DNA from: an uncultured Porphyromonadaceae bacterium
GTDB taxonomy: Bacteria; Bacteroidota; Bacteroidia; Bacteroidales; Muribaculaceae
Direction of reading: 5' to 3'
DNA: 64,000 nt
Assembly: GCA_902491625.1 (NCBI GenBank)
Contig: CABUIO010000004.1
Coordinates: forward strand, 104,862-168,861
The position numbers and the translations under genes were made by a program. Shown here piece by piece: positions 1-9,117 of the stretch. Under the pieces are notes generated by a model that made no database searches, was not told the DNA's origin, and worked only from the letters and a program-made list of their open reading frames with translations. Numbering within the stretch: the first letter of the stretch is position 1; the number at the start of each line of letters is the position of its first letter.

Positions 1-86
1 TTAAGTTCCAGCGCCGCGTCGCTCAGGCCGTAAAACGCGCACGCCATCTGGCTCTTCTGCCTTACGTGACCGACTTGATGAAATAA
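1..86 (+). CDS. rpsR: 30S ribosomal protein S18, C-terminal fragment (5' end outside window)
   Basis: Only the last 27 codons and the stop (84-86) are present. The frame starting at base 3 reads KFQRRVAQAVKRARHLALLP followed by YVTDLMK and stop, which is the conserved basic C-terminus of ribosomal protein S18, a small-subunit platform protein that pairs with S6. rplI follows 29 bp downstream on the same strand, which is the usual rpsF-rpsR-rplI order, so rpsF is expected just upstream of the window. The identification rests on this short tail plus the gene order. Confidence 0.85.
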   Translation, partial: KFQRRVAQAVKRARHLALLPYVTDLMK

Positions 87-115
87 TTCACCATCTAAAA
101 ATTGAAGTAAAAGCT

Positions 116-559
116 ATGAAACTTATACTGAAAGAGAATGTGGCCAATCTCGGCTACAAGGACGACGTGGTGGAGGTGAAGAATGGCTATGGCCGCAACT
201 ACCTTATCCCGCAGGGCAAGGCTGTGATCGCTACTGAAGGTGCTCTCAAGATGCTTGCCGAGAATCAGAAACAGCGCGCTCATAAGCTGGCTCAGATCAA
301 GGCTGACGCCGAGGCTGCCGCCAATGCTCTTGAGGGTGTGGCTCTCACAATCGGCGCCAAGACAAGCTCCACAGGCACGATCTTCGGTTCTGTCAACAGT
401 ATCCAGATTGCCGAGGCTCTTGAGAAACTTGGTCACAATGTGGATCGCAAGCTTATCTCCATCAAGGAGACTGTGAAAGAAGTCGGCAAATACACAGCCG
501 TCATCAAGTTCCACAAAGAGGTTTCCGTTGAGATTCCCTTTGAGGTTATTCCTGAGTAA
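116..559 (+). CDS. rplI: 50S ribosomal protein L9
   Basis: 147 aa, the usual length for L9. The N-terminal domain begins MKLILKENVANLGYKDDVV and contains the glycine- and lysine-rich segment NGYGRNYLIPQGKA (about residues 23-36) that contacts 23S rRNA. A central alanine/lysine-rich helix (about 45-75) leads to the C-terminal domain ending in IPFEVIPE. L9 sits at the base of the L1 stalk and helps restrict forward slippage of the ribosome. It is probably co-transcribed with rpsR, 29 bp upstream. A strong hairpin terminator starts 26 bp after the stop codon, so this is the end of the operon. Confidence 0.97.
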   Translation: MKLILKENVANLGYKDDVVEVKNGYGRNYLIPQGKAVIATEGALKMLAENQKQRAHKLAQIKADAEAAANALEGVALTIGAKTSSTGTIFGSVNSIQIAEALEKLGHNVDRKLISIKETVKEVGKYTAVIKFHKEVSVEIPFEVIPE

Positions 560-585
560 GAACTCCGACTGAGTTTTAATAATCT

Positions 586-626
586 AAGAAAGACTGTCGA
601 TTAATGAGATCGACAGACTTTCTTTA
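586..626 (+). terminator. Rho-independent terminator of the rpsR-rplI operon
   Basis: Arms 586-601 and 609-624 pair over about 15 bp with one internal A-A mismatch around a 7-nt loop (TAATGAG). The 3' arm ends in a T-rich stretch (TTTCTTTATCCTTT). It lies directly after rplI. Confidence 0.8.
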
Positions 627-702
627 TCCTTTGGAGACAGGCGGAATAAACACAATTAGTCAAAATAATGCTTAATTTGAGTTAAAATTTTCGGCGATAT
701 AC

Positions 703-733
703 TTGGATATTTACTGTAATATTCATATCTTTG
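703..733 (+). promoter_or_regulatory. Bacteroidetes-type promoter for the GLUG-repeat protein
   Basis: The -7 element TATCTTTG (726-733) matches the TAnnTTTG consensus. A -33 element TTGG (703-706) lies 19 bp upstream. The predicted transcript start is near 740, giving a leader of about 50 nt before the ATG at 794. Confidence 0.6.
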
Positions 734-793
734 CGGTGGTAGAGACATTTGTTTTTACTAAATAGCTATATATTAACCTAATACAGTTTTAAT

Positions 794-3700
794 ATGAGTA
801 ACAAACTACTATTGTCGGCCTTATTGGTGGCTCCGGGTCTCCTTATGGCTTCCGGTCCTTCGCCCTATAAGGCTTCAAAGCAGACTCCTTTCCGTTATGC
901 CTACAAGTCACCTAAGACTTTGCAGAGCGAAAATGAGCAGAGACGTGACCGCATTTCGGAGATGCTTTCTCCGAAAGGGATGGAGAAAACCTCCGGCATC
1001 GAGGTTTCCGACAAGCTTGATCCTTCCAGTCAGTTTGGCGATCTCGAAGGTCCGGACGGCACCATCTGGTATTACACATCGAATCCCGTAATCGAAAAGG
1101 TACCTGTCTCGGGCGGCTATGAAGGACTCACGGAGTCCATCATACGCGAGTATAATTTCTCCATATACGACAGCGAGCTTCGTCTGGTCGGTACAATCCA
1201 TGACAAAATCGACATAGATGAAAGCGCACTGGAGACAATGCCTGCCCAGGTGATGCTAAACTCTGTTGTCAGCAAGAAGTTCTTCAATATTGACGACAAA
1301 TATGAGCTGATCGTCTCCGTCGCAATGAAGCGCGATCTGTCGCAGAATCCTTATCCTTACGTCAACTACCACTCTTATGTCTACAGCCTTAACGGAGAAC
1401 AGACTGAGGATGGATTTGACAAAAAGGTAAAAACCATCGACGGTTATCTTGTCGAGAGCGTCAACAGTGCGGCTGACCGCTGGTCGGAGAATTTCTTCAT
1501 GACATTCCTGACGGAGTCCGCAGATCTTGAACTTGACGAATATGAGGATTTTCTGAACTCATGCAAGTACACTCTCACGACATATTCGCGTGCGTCCTAT
1601 AGCGGAGACATGTCTATCTTCCAACAACGTGAAGTTGGTCTGAACCATCTCCCCGGCGACCAGATGAACTGTCCTCTTATGCTTACTTTCCTCCACGATG
1701 GAGCGGCTTGCTTCGCATATATGGAATATGAGAAAAAGCTCTATGCCACACAGGGTGAGTTCGATCCCTCGACAGGAGAGCTTTCAGATCCCATACAGTC
1801 TGAGGACAACAACCTGATTGTCACAATTTTCCAGGATAAGGGAAAGATGCCGACCGAGATTCAGAAGATAAAGATTCCGGTTGAGATAGACAAGACGACT
1901 TCCGATGCACTATTTACTTATTACGGAGTCGGCAATCTGCGCTATGACAAGGATATCGATTTCGGCAACTTCCTTGGCGACAATTCAAAGGCATGTGTCG
2001 TCGTGAACAAGCAGGTATATACTTCTCATAGCGACGATTACATCAACAGTTATTACGTTTATGATCCCAACGGCGAGCAGCTTATCACTCTTTCAGAGAG
2101 ATGCGATTCGTTTGTAGAACTCAGCGATGTCAAAGGACAGGATCCTCAGTTGATTTTCATATATCTCAACGGTGAGGAGTACAGACTTGATTTCACGGAG
2201 CTTTATTCCGGTACGGTTACTGCCAAACTCGGTCAGACCATCAATGGAGAGGCTGTCTCAGCTACCATTGACCGTGTTCCTTACGGCGACAGTTACCGGT
2301 ATGCCGTCAGCATGCTTCATGGAGATACCGATGCGGATGGCAACACCATCCATAACGTCTGCTGGCTTGACAGCGATGCGAAATTCATTGAAAAAGAGCA
2401 GCTCAATCTCGGCAAGGACATTGTATATGCCAATTTATACATCGATCAATCAACACTTGATCCATACTTTTTTGACACGGACATCAACCATGAATATATG
2501 GTGTTGGTGAAACGTTACACTTCCCCTCAGCATACCGAGCTGCAGGAAGAACTTCTTATCGTCTCGACCAACGGCAACACCCTTCTACATCTTACTCCGG
2601 ATTCCGATAAAGGAAACCTCATTACTATCGCTCCGGTGAATATCGACACAAAGCCACGTCTGAATGTGGTTTACCGTTCCGATGATTACAAGTATACTCC
2701 GGAGTTCTACGATCTACCTCTCTGCAAATTTACGGCGGGAGGCGACGGTACAGCTGAGAATCCCTATCAGATCGCTACAATAGGCGATTTCAAACAGATC
2801 GGTTCCTCACTCAGCTCTAACTATAAACTTGTTGCTGATCTTGATGCTTCCAATGTGGAGGTTACTCCCGTAAGCGGCTCCTTTACCGGTTCTCTTAACG
2901 GCGACGGCCACTCGATCAACAATCTGACTATCACCCCGGGCACGTCCACTTCCGGTCTATTTTCACGCCTTGACAATAATTCCAAAGTCGGCAACCTCAA
3001 TATCATCAACGCCGTAGTAGGACTCAGTGAGGAGGTAAGCCGTGCCGGCGTTTTGGCTGCCGAGGCTTCCAATGCCACGATTGACGGTGTGCATGTCTAC
3101 AACGTCACTACAAGTTATGGCGACAGCTACGACTCTGCCTTTGGCGGTATCATCGGATCCGCAATGCTCCACACGGCAATCAGCAACTGTTCGGTTGCAA
3201 ATGCCTCTTTCAACCTGCCCAATGCTTCTGTCGGCGGTATAGTGGGCGGAATGCGTACCGGAGTGACCGTCCAGTCATCCTCTTTCAACGGCAGCATCAA
3301 GGGTGCTTCCGAAGTAGGAGGTATTACGGGCAGCTCCATCACAGGCGATGAAAAAATCGCTGACTGCCATGTCGACGCAGACATTGTCGCCAACAACATC
3401 GTCGGCGGTATCATCGGTTCAAGCCGCCGAAGTAATGTCACAAGATGTTACGTCGAAGGTACAGTCGAGGCAACCACACCCGACCGCAGGACGGACGCAG
3501 GACCTTGCGCCGGTGGTATCGTCGGTCAGCTCAGTCCCAGCGCTGCGACATCCGAAGGTGTAATGGCTCATGCTCCTACCACTGAAGGTGTAGTGACAAA
3601 CAACATCGTACGTCTCGAATCTCTCAAAGGATATACTCCGACAGGCACCCCCAGCCACGACCAGCAGTTCACCACAATCCACCGCATTGTGGGTTGGACA

Positions 3701-4453
3701 CGTGTCAACGACGAGCCTGATCCCAGCGTAGACACCAGCGCTGACAAAGGTCTCGCCAATAACTACGCCATCAGCACACTCAACAGATTCTCATCAGACG
3801 TTGACGATGCTGACACCTCTACCGAGGGCAAGAGCATCGCAGACTCTGATCTTAACAGGGATTTCTTCGAGAACACTCTCGGAATGCAGTTTGGTGCTGA
3901 GAATCCCTGGAATGAGCTTGCCGAGACAGATCCCGCACTCAACCACGAGACTTCCGCGTTCTTCAATCCGACAGTACTTACACCCGAGGAGAACACGACA
4001 TTTGAAGCTACTCTTGTGATTGTAAGCCGCACACAGATTGATCCCGAAGCGGTGGTTTCTGATTTCTCATGTGAGTCATCGGACGAAGATGTAGCAGCTC
4101 CCACAGGCAACTTCCATTTTGACGGCAATAATATGGTTATTGAATTCTCCTGCTCCAAGGTCGGTACCGCAGTCGTGACTGCATACGTCAACGGTGCACA
4201 GGCCAAGTTCACCGTCAACTCCAAGGTGAGCGGGGTCAATGAGGTCGTTGGCAATGAGAAAACACTCATCAGCTATAACGGAACTAACGTGAAGGCTCAG
4301 GATTGTGCCATCACAATCTACAACCTTTCAGGAACTGCTGTTGCCTCCGCACACGACAATGTAAGCGTCGCAGACCTGCAGAAAGGTATCTATCTGGCCG
4401 TAGCAGTAGATGGCGAAGGCTCCCGTCAGGTGCTCAAGATTATCGTAAGATAA
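794..4453 (+). CDS. Large secreted GLUG-motif protein with T9SS type A C-terminal sorting domain
   Basis: 1219 aa. The first 20 or so residues (MSNKLLLSALLVAPGLLMAS) look like a Sec signal peptide. Residues about 40-660 are a large region I do not recognise, rich in aromatic and acidic residues. From about 665 comes a beta-solenoid-like region with GLUG-type repeats: a FTGSLNGDGHSINNLTI block near 697, then recurring GGI(I/V)G cores near 784, 813, 842, 871 and 907. The last 70 residues (ITIYNLSGTAVASA near 1172, then LQKGIYLAVA and a basic end) resemble the T9SS type A sorting domain, so the protein is probably exported and anchored at the cell surface. It stands alone between a promoter and a strong terminator. 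Function is unknown; an adhesin or substrate-binding role is only inferred from GLUG repeats in other surface proteins. Confidence 0.85.
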   Translation: MSNKLLLSALLVAPGLLMASGPSPYKASKQTPFRYAYKSPKTLQSENEQRRDRISEMLSPKGMEKTSGIEVSDKLDPSSQFGDLEGPDGTIWYYTSNPVIEKVPVSGGYEGLTESIIREYNFSIYDSELRLVGTIHDKIDIDESALETMPAQVMLNSVVSKKFFNIDDKYELIVSVAMKRDLSQNPYPYVNYHSYVYSLNGEQTEDGFDKKVKTIDGYLVESVNSAADRWSENFFMTFLTESADLELDEYEDFLNSCKYTLTTYSRASYSGDMSIFQQREVGLNHLPGDQMNCPLMLTFLHDGAACFAYMEYEKKLYATQGEFDPSTGELSDPIQSEDNNLIVTIFQDKGKMPTEIQKIKIPVEIDKTTSDALFTYYGVGNLRYDKDIDFGNFLGDNSKACVVVNKQVYTSHSDDYINSYYVYDPNGEQLITLSERCDSFVELSDVKGQDPQLIFIYLNGEEYRLDFTELYSGTVTAKLGQTINGEAVSATIDRVPYGDSYRYAVSMLHGDTDADGNTIHNVCWLDSDAKFIEKEQLNLGKDIVYANLYIDQSTLDPYFFDTDINHEYMVLVKRYTSPQHTELQEELLIVSTNGNTLLHLTPDSDKGNLITIAPVNIDTKPRLNVVYRSDDYKYTPEFYDLPLCKFTAGGDGTAENPYQIATIGDFKQIGSSLSSNYKLVADLDASNVEVTPVSGSFTGSLNGDGHSINNLTITPGTSTSGLFSRLDNNSKVGNLNIINAVVGLSEEVSRAGVLAAEASNATIDGVHVYNVTTSYGDSYDSAFGGIIGSAMLHTAISNCSVANASFNLPNASVGGIVGGMRTGVTVQSSSFNGSIKGASEVGGITGSSITGDEKIADCHVDADIVANNIVGGIIGSSRRSNVTRCYVEGTVEATTPDRRTDAGPCAGGIVGQLSPSAATSEGVMAHAPTTEGVVTNNIVRLESLKGYTPTGTPSHDQQFTTIHRIVGWTRVNDEPDPSVDTSADKGLANNYAISTLNRFSSDVDDADTSTEGKSIADSDLNRDFFENTLGMQFGAENPWNELAETDPALNHETSAFFNPTVLTPEENTTFEATLVIVSRTQIDPEAVVSDFSCESSDEDVAAPTGNFHFDGNNMVIEFSCSKVGTAVVTAYVNGAQAKFTVNSKVSGVNEVVGNEKTLISYNGTNVKAQDCAITIYNLSGTAVASAHDNVSVADLQKGIYLAVAVDGEGSRQVLKIIVR

Positions 4454-4479
4454 CGAAACACTTTCACCTTTTAAATTGA

Positions 4480-4518
4480 ATCAGGCCGTGCAATTAATGC
4501 GCGGCCTGATCTTTTTTT
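4480..4518 (+). terminator. Strong Rho-independent terminator after the GLUG protein
   Basis: ATCAGGCCG (4480-4488) pairs with CGGCCTGAT (4502-4510), and the stem continues inward to about 13 bp around a 5-nt loop. Seven T residues follow (4512-4518). Confidence 0.9.
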
Positions 4519-4528
4519 GAGAGTTAAA

Positions 4529-4606
4529 TTACTTTATTTTTCCTCCGTCATGCAGCGCTTCGATAAGCCATGCGGGGAGGATCAGAAGAACGATGAGTAA
4601 TGCCAT
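4529..4606 (-). CDS. Possible 25-aa single-span membrane peptide downstream of the RND pump
   Basis: Reading from the ATG at 4606, the product starts MALLIVLLILPAWLIEAL and ends HDGGKIK. This gives about 15 hydrophobic residues followed by a short charged tail, the layout of small single-pass membrane proteins. It lies 131 bp downstream of the RND pump stop on the same strand. A weak hairpin (4681-4713) sits between them, so co-transcription is uncertain. No ribosome-binding site or convincing promoter is visible. An ORF this short can occur by chance, so it is listed only as a candidate. Confidence 0.2.
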   Translation of the reverse strand: MALLIVLLILPAWLIEALHDGGKIK

Positions 4607-4680
4607 AACTTTGTTAGATTTACATGGAAGACTGACATTGTCTTCAACAGCAAAATTAGAGGTGTGATGTGAAAAACATC

Positions 4681-4713
4681 TGCACTGCCATGTTAACAAA
4701 TCATAACAGTGCA
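4681..4713 (-). terminator. Possible weak terminator of the efflux operon
   Basis: TGCACTG (4681-4687) pairs with CAGTGCA (4707-4713), with an inner TGTTA/TAACA pairing. On the minus strand the hairpin is followed by AGATGTTTTTC, a short T-run a few bases after the stem. It lies 25 bp after the pump stop codon. Confidence 0.4.
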
Positions 4714-4737
4714 AAATTCAGTATATATGGTTTTGGC

Positions 4738-7700
4738 TTAGATGGAGTCGGATTTCACAGCATCAGGAGTTGACTCCGGAGTTGCTGCCGCTGACCCTCT
4801 GGTCTCAGCGTTCTGTTGTGTGTTCGAAATTTTGGATGAAGGAAGTGCAAAGAGTTTCGACAGGTACTTCTCCTGGAAACGCTGAAGCAGCATCCAGAAA
4901 ACCGGTACGAAAAGTGTGCCGAAGAATGCGTTAAGAGTCATGCCAAAGACGATTGCCGTGCCAAGTTCAATCCTGCTGTTTGCACCGGCACCTGTAGAGA
5001 ACATCATTGGGAGGACGCCGAAGATAAACGCTAAAGCCGTCATCATGATCGGGCGGAAACGGATGGAGCCTGCATCGAGTGCCGACTGCAGGATCGATTT
5101 GCCGCTCTTGCGGAAGTCCATGGCATATTCGACTATCAGTATGGCATTCTTAGCCGCCATGCCGAGGAGCAGAATCAGTCCGATCTGAGTATAGATGCTG
5201 ATGCTTTCATTCATCAGCAGACTTCCTATGGCTGTTCCGGCAACTGCCACAGGCATTGTGCAGATCACCGCGATAGGGGAGGTCCAACTCTCATATTGTG
5301 CTGCAAGGACAAGCAAGGTCATTATGATTGCGAATATGAAGACGAAGCTTATGGTTGTTCCGGCCTGGGTTTCCTGATATGCGATTCCCGTCCAGGCATA
5401 GCTGAAATTGTCGCCGACAGCCTTATCCACAATATTCTCCATGGCTTTTATACCTTCCGAAGAACTTACACCCTTGGCAGTCGTTGCTGTTAGAGATGCT
5501 GTGGTATACATGTTGTAGCGGTCGACTGAGGGGACGCCCATGACCTCTTTGACCGTCGCGAAAGCCGAGACAGGCACCATTCCCCCCTGCGAGTTGGCGA
5601 CACTGAGCCTCAGCACATCTTCGGCAGAGGATCTTGCATCTCCTTTGGCTCGGACATTGACCTGAAATAATCTGTCGTCTATGATGAAGTTGTCGACATA
5701 GTCGCCGCCGACATAGTCGCCGATTGCGGAAAATACCTCCTCGGGAAAAAGTCCTAAATATGCCAGCCGGTCGCGATCCACTTCCAGCTTATATTGCGGA
5801 ACAAGTCCCTGATACATCGAAGTGACCTGACTGATCTCCTTGCTCTCCTGCGCACTTTTACGGATTTCTCCCAATGCTTCCATCAGATGCTCCGCACCAA
5901 GATTGTTGATGTCGAGAAGCTGCATCTCAAGGCCCGAACTCATACCGAGTCCGGGGATGGCCGGAGGATTAAGCGAGTAAACGATCGCTTCGGGATGCCG
6001 TGCCGAAATTTTGTCTGCTGCCGCAATTACATCGTTGATGTTTCCGTTCTTGCCTCGTTCTCCCCACGGTTTAAGCATGACCATGATGGACGCCATATTG
6101 CTTCCGGAGCCTCCCATGAATGAAAATCCCGCGATACTGACCACATCATTGACCTGAGGAAGTTTCTTTATCTCTGCGGCGATCGCTGATGCAACCCCAT
6201 CGGTTCTCTCTTCGGAAGCATTCTCCGGCAGCTCCACGGAAGTGATGAAATAGCCCATATCCTCTTCCGGAATATAGCTTGTCGGACGCTTGAGGAAGAG
6301 GACAGCACACACCAGCATGGTGACTATGAAAACTGTCAGGCTGACATACGGATGGGCGAGTGTCTTTCCGACAACCTTTGTATAGAGATTTGAGACGAAT
6401 GCCCATCCCTTATTGAACCAACGATAAAGGAAGAATCGTGTCTCGGTGCGAGGTTTGAGAAACAGACCACAGAGAGCCGGGGTAAGTGTGAGAGCGTTGA
6501 ATCCCGAGAATGCCGTTGCCGTGGCAATAGTCAGGGCAAATTGTTTGTAAAGCTCGCCCGTAATGCCACTGATGAACGCTGTCGGAATAAACACGGACAA
6601 CAGCACGAGAACTTCTCCGACCACCGGACCTGTGAGTTCCTTCATAGCCTTTACGGCTGCCTGTTTTCTGTTGAGCTCACCTTTGTCGACAAGTCGCGAG
6701 CAATCCTCGACAACGACTATGGCGTCATCGACCACAATCGCTATGGCAAGCACAAGTCCGAAAAGGGTAAGGGTATTCAGAGTGAATCCCAGGAGTTTCA
6801 TTACCACAAATGTGGCTATCAACGAGACCGGGATAGTAAGCATCGGGATAACGACTGCACGCCAGTTCTGCAGGAAAATCAGAATCACGGCCATCACGAT
6901 CAGTGTCGTAAGGACAAACGTGGACATCACGTTGTCGATTGATTCTCGGACGTAGTCTGTCGAATTCTGGACGATATTATAGCTTATTCCTTCCGGGAAA
7001 TATTTGCTCAGCTCGTCCAGTTCCTTTATGGCTCCGTCCGCGACATCGAGGGCATTCGCTCCGGGAAGCTGTTCCACACCCATTAGGGCGACGCCTTTGC
7101 CGTTCAACCTCGCACTCTGTCCGTAGGAGTTGCTGCCAAGCTCGACTGTAGCCACATCCCGCAGCCGCACAAGACCGTTTTGTGTTGACCGCAGTGTTAT
7201 GTTGCCGAACTCAGAAGGCTCCGACAACATTCCGGATGCAGTCAGTGTGTATTCCATAGGAGTGTTGTTGTTGCCGGGTTGGTCGCCGATTGTGCCGGCC
7301 GACACCTGCACATTGCTTGTTGCGATGGCCTCGCGCACATCGGCCGGGGTAAGTCCGTGCTGTCTGAGTGCATCAGGGTCAAGCCAAATTCTCATGCTGT
7401 ATTCTCCGCTTCCGAACGCCTGGACACCTCCCACGCCCTTGACTCGGCTCAAAGGATCGATCAGATTGAGCTGTGCGTAATTGGTAAGATATAGCGCGTC
7501 ATATTCCGGCTTCGAGCTTTCTATTGCTACAAAAAGCACATTGTTGCTTGAACGAGTATTGACCGTAAGTCCTTCGTCAAGCACTGAGGCCGGCAGGGTG
7601 CTTGAAGCATCCTGCACTTTATTCTGTACCTTCACAGCTGCCTCGTCAATGTCTGTCCCGTTTTCGAATGTGATGGTCAGAGAGTAGCTGCCGTCGGAGG

Positions 7701-7947
7701 AGGAACTGCTCATGTACATCATGCCTTCCACTCCGTTGACGGCCTGTTCGATCGGAATTCCGACAGCCTGGGCTACAGTCAGGGCATCCGCCCCGGGATA
7801 TTCGGCTGAAACCATTACTGTCGGAGGCGTGATGTTCGGATATTGCGCCACAGGCAGATATTTCATGGTGAAAAAGCCTGCGAGAACCATGATGATCGCC
7901 AGTACAGTGGCAAAAATCGGCCGGAATATAAAGAAGCGTGAAAACAT
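4738..7947 (-). CDS. Efflux RND transporter permease subunit (AcrB/MexB-like, HAE1 family)
   Basis: 1069 aa, typical for proton-driven inner-membrane RND pumps that expel hydrophobic or amphiphilic compounds. The protein opens MFSRFFIFRPIFATVLAII with TM1. The TM4 proton-relay aspartate pair is in AIVVDDAIVVVEDC (about residues 403-416), and the partner lysine is in GMAAKNAILIVEYA (about 930). Two large periplasmic loops and twelve predicted spans fit the family. It is the last gene of a three-gene operon; the adaptor gene ends 22 bp upstream. Substrates cannot be read from the sequence. No regulator gene adjoins the operon. Confidence 0.95.
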   Translation of the reverse strand: MFSRFFIFRPIFATVLAIIMVLAGFFTMKYLPVAQYPNITPPTVMVSAEYPGADALTVAQAVGIPIEQAVNGVEGMMYMSSSSSDGSYSLTITFENGTDIDEAAVKVQNKVQDASSTLPASVLDEGLTVNTRSSNNVLFVAIESSKPEYDALYLTNYAQLNLIDPLSRVKGVGGVQAFGSGEYSMRIWLDPDALRQHGLTPADVREAIATSNVQVSAGTIGDQPGNNNTPMEYTLTASGMLSEPSEFGNITLRSTQNGLVRLRDVATVELGSNSYGQSARLNGKGVALMGVEQLPGANALDVADGAIKELDELSKYFPEGISYNIVQNSTDYVRESIDNVMSTFVLTTLIVMAVILIFLQNWRAVVIPMLTIPVSLIATFVVMKLLGFTLNTLTLFGLVLAIAIVVDDAIVVVEDCSRLVDKGELNRKQAAVKAMKELTGPVVGEVLVLLSVFIPTAFISGITGELYKQFALTIATATAFSGFNALTLTPALCGLFLKPRTETRFFLYRWFNKGWAFVSNLYTKVVGKTLAHPYVSLTVFIVTMLVCAVLFLKRPTSYIPEEDMGYFITSVELPENASEERTDGVASAIAAEIKKLPQVNDVVSIAGFSFMGGSGSNMASIMVMLKPWGERGKNGNINDVIAAADKISARHPEAIVYSLNPPAIPGLGMSSGLEMQLLDINNLGAEHLMEALGEIRKSAQESKEISQVTSMYQGLVPQYKLEVDRDRLAYLGLFPEEVFSAIGDYVGGDYVDNFIIDDRLFQVNVRAKGDARSSAEDVLRLSVANSQGGMVPVSAFATVKEVMGVPSVDRYNMYTTASLTATTAKGVSSSEGIKAMENIVDKAVGDNFSYAWTGIAYQETQAGTTISFVFIFAIIMTLLVLAAQYESWTSPIAVICTMPVAVAGTAIGSLLMNESISIYTQIGLILLLGMAAKNAILIVEYAMDFRKSGKSILQSALDAGSIRFRPIMMTALAFIFGVLPMMFSTGAGANSRIELGTAIVFGMTLNAFFGTLFVPVFWMLLQRFQEKYLSKLFALPSSKISNTQQNAETRGSAAATPESTPDAVKSDSI

Positions 7948-7969
7948 AGCCTTAAGGTTTTTTTTATGG

Positions 7970-9082
7970 TTACTTTGCAGATAAGGCAGGCATCACCTTC
8001 TCGCCCTCTTTCACGGAGAGCAATGCCTTTAGAATATATCTGTCTTGGGGATTAAGCCCTTTGGTTACGACACGAAGTGTGTCTTGCCAGATTTCTCCGA
8101 CCGATATGTGTCTTTTCTCTACGATGTCCTTGCCGGAGACGACATAGAGATATTTGCCTAACTGATCAGTGCCGATAGATGCGTCTTTCACGAGCAGTGC
8201 CTTTGAGTTGTAGCCGGTTGGCAGGAGAATCGTACAGTACATCCCGTCGCGCAACTCCGGAGACGGATTGTTGATGCGACCTTGCAGAGTCAGAAGTCCT
8301 GTAGACGGTTCGATACTTGGTGATTTGTAGTAGAGATGCGCTGTGTATTTGCCATGGAGACTTTCTCTGAATGTCAGGGGAATATCGTTGTAGAGCGTGT
8401 CTTCTGACTCCGGAAGAGACTTGTATTCGGAATCCTCGATGCTGAAAGTCACCTTCAGATCCGTGTTGTTGACGATGGATGCAACCGTCACCGGATTTCC
8501 GGCGCCGTTGATGTAGCTTCCGGTAGAAAACGGTGTCTCCGAGATAGTGCCCGAAATGGGAGCTGTAATGTTGCAATATCCTAATTGTGTGCGGGCATCG
8601 TTGAGCGCGGCCTCTGCCGTGCTGATCGATGCCTGAGCCTGAACCACGGCGTTTTCGGCTTCAAGCACCTGCATCTTTGCAACCGCGTCTGCCTTATAGG
8701 CTTTCTGAAGTGCCTCGGCATGACTGACAGCGTATGTGTACTGGCTTTTTGCCGTGGCAAGAGCAGCGGCCTGTCGCTTGACTTCGTCGCGATATGTTGT
8801 CGATTCGATCGTATATAGCAACTGTCCCTTATAGACCTTGTCACCGGGCTTTACATGTTTGGCAAGTAGTCTGCCGCTGACCCTGCACACCACATCGACC
8901 TTTGAATCCGACTGTACCGTGCCGGGTAGGGTGAAGTAATCAGTGACGCTTTCAGTTACGGGCAAAGCGACCTCCACTTCCGGAACTCTATTTTCTGTGT
9001 CATCCTTTTCTTTTTTGCCACATGCTGCAAACAATGTGGCCATGACGGTGAGAGTCAGCAATATTTTAATGTGTTTGTTCAT
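7970..9082 (-). CDS. Efflux RND transporter periplasmic adaptor subunit (membrane fusion lipoprotein)
   Basis: 370 aa. The N-terminus has a lipoprotein signal ending in FAAC, with Cys21 as the predicted lipidated residue. A lipoyl/barrel-sandwich segment (SKVDVVCRVSGRLLAKHVKP, about 60-80) flanks an alpha-hairpin rich in Ala, Gln and Glu (about 100-165), followed by beta-barrel and membrane-proximal domains. Such adaptors link the pump to the outer-membrane channel. It is the middle gene of the operon, 22 bp before the pump gene and 35 bp after the channel gene. Confidence 0.95.
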   Translation of the reverse strand: MNKHIKILLTLTVMATLFAACGKKEKDDTENRVPEVEVALPVTESVTDYFTLPGTVQSDSKVDVVCRVSGRLLAKHVKPGDKVYKGQLLYTIESTTYRDEVKRQAAALATAKSQYTYAVSHAEALQKAYKADAVAKMQVLEAENAVVQAQASISTAEAALNDARTQLGYCNITAPISGTISETPFSTGSYINGAGNPVTVASIVNNTDLKVTFSIEDSEYKSLPESEDTLYNDIPLTFRESLHGKYTAHLYYKSPSIEPSTGLLTLQGRINNPSPELRDGMYCTILLPTGYNSKALLVKDASIGTDQLGKYLYVVSGKDIVEKRHISVGEIWQDTLRVVTKGLNPQDRYILKALLSVKEGEKVMPALSAK

Positions 9083-9117
9083 AGCTTATAAGACTTGTTT
9101 CAAGGAGTGTTTTGTGT

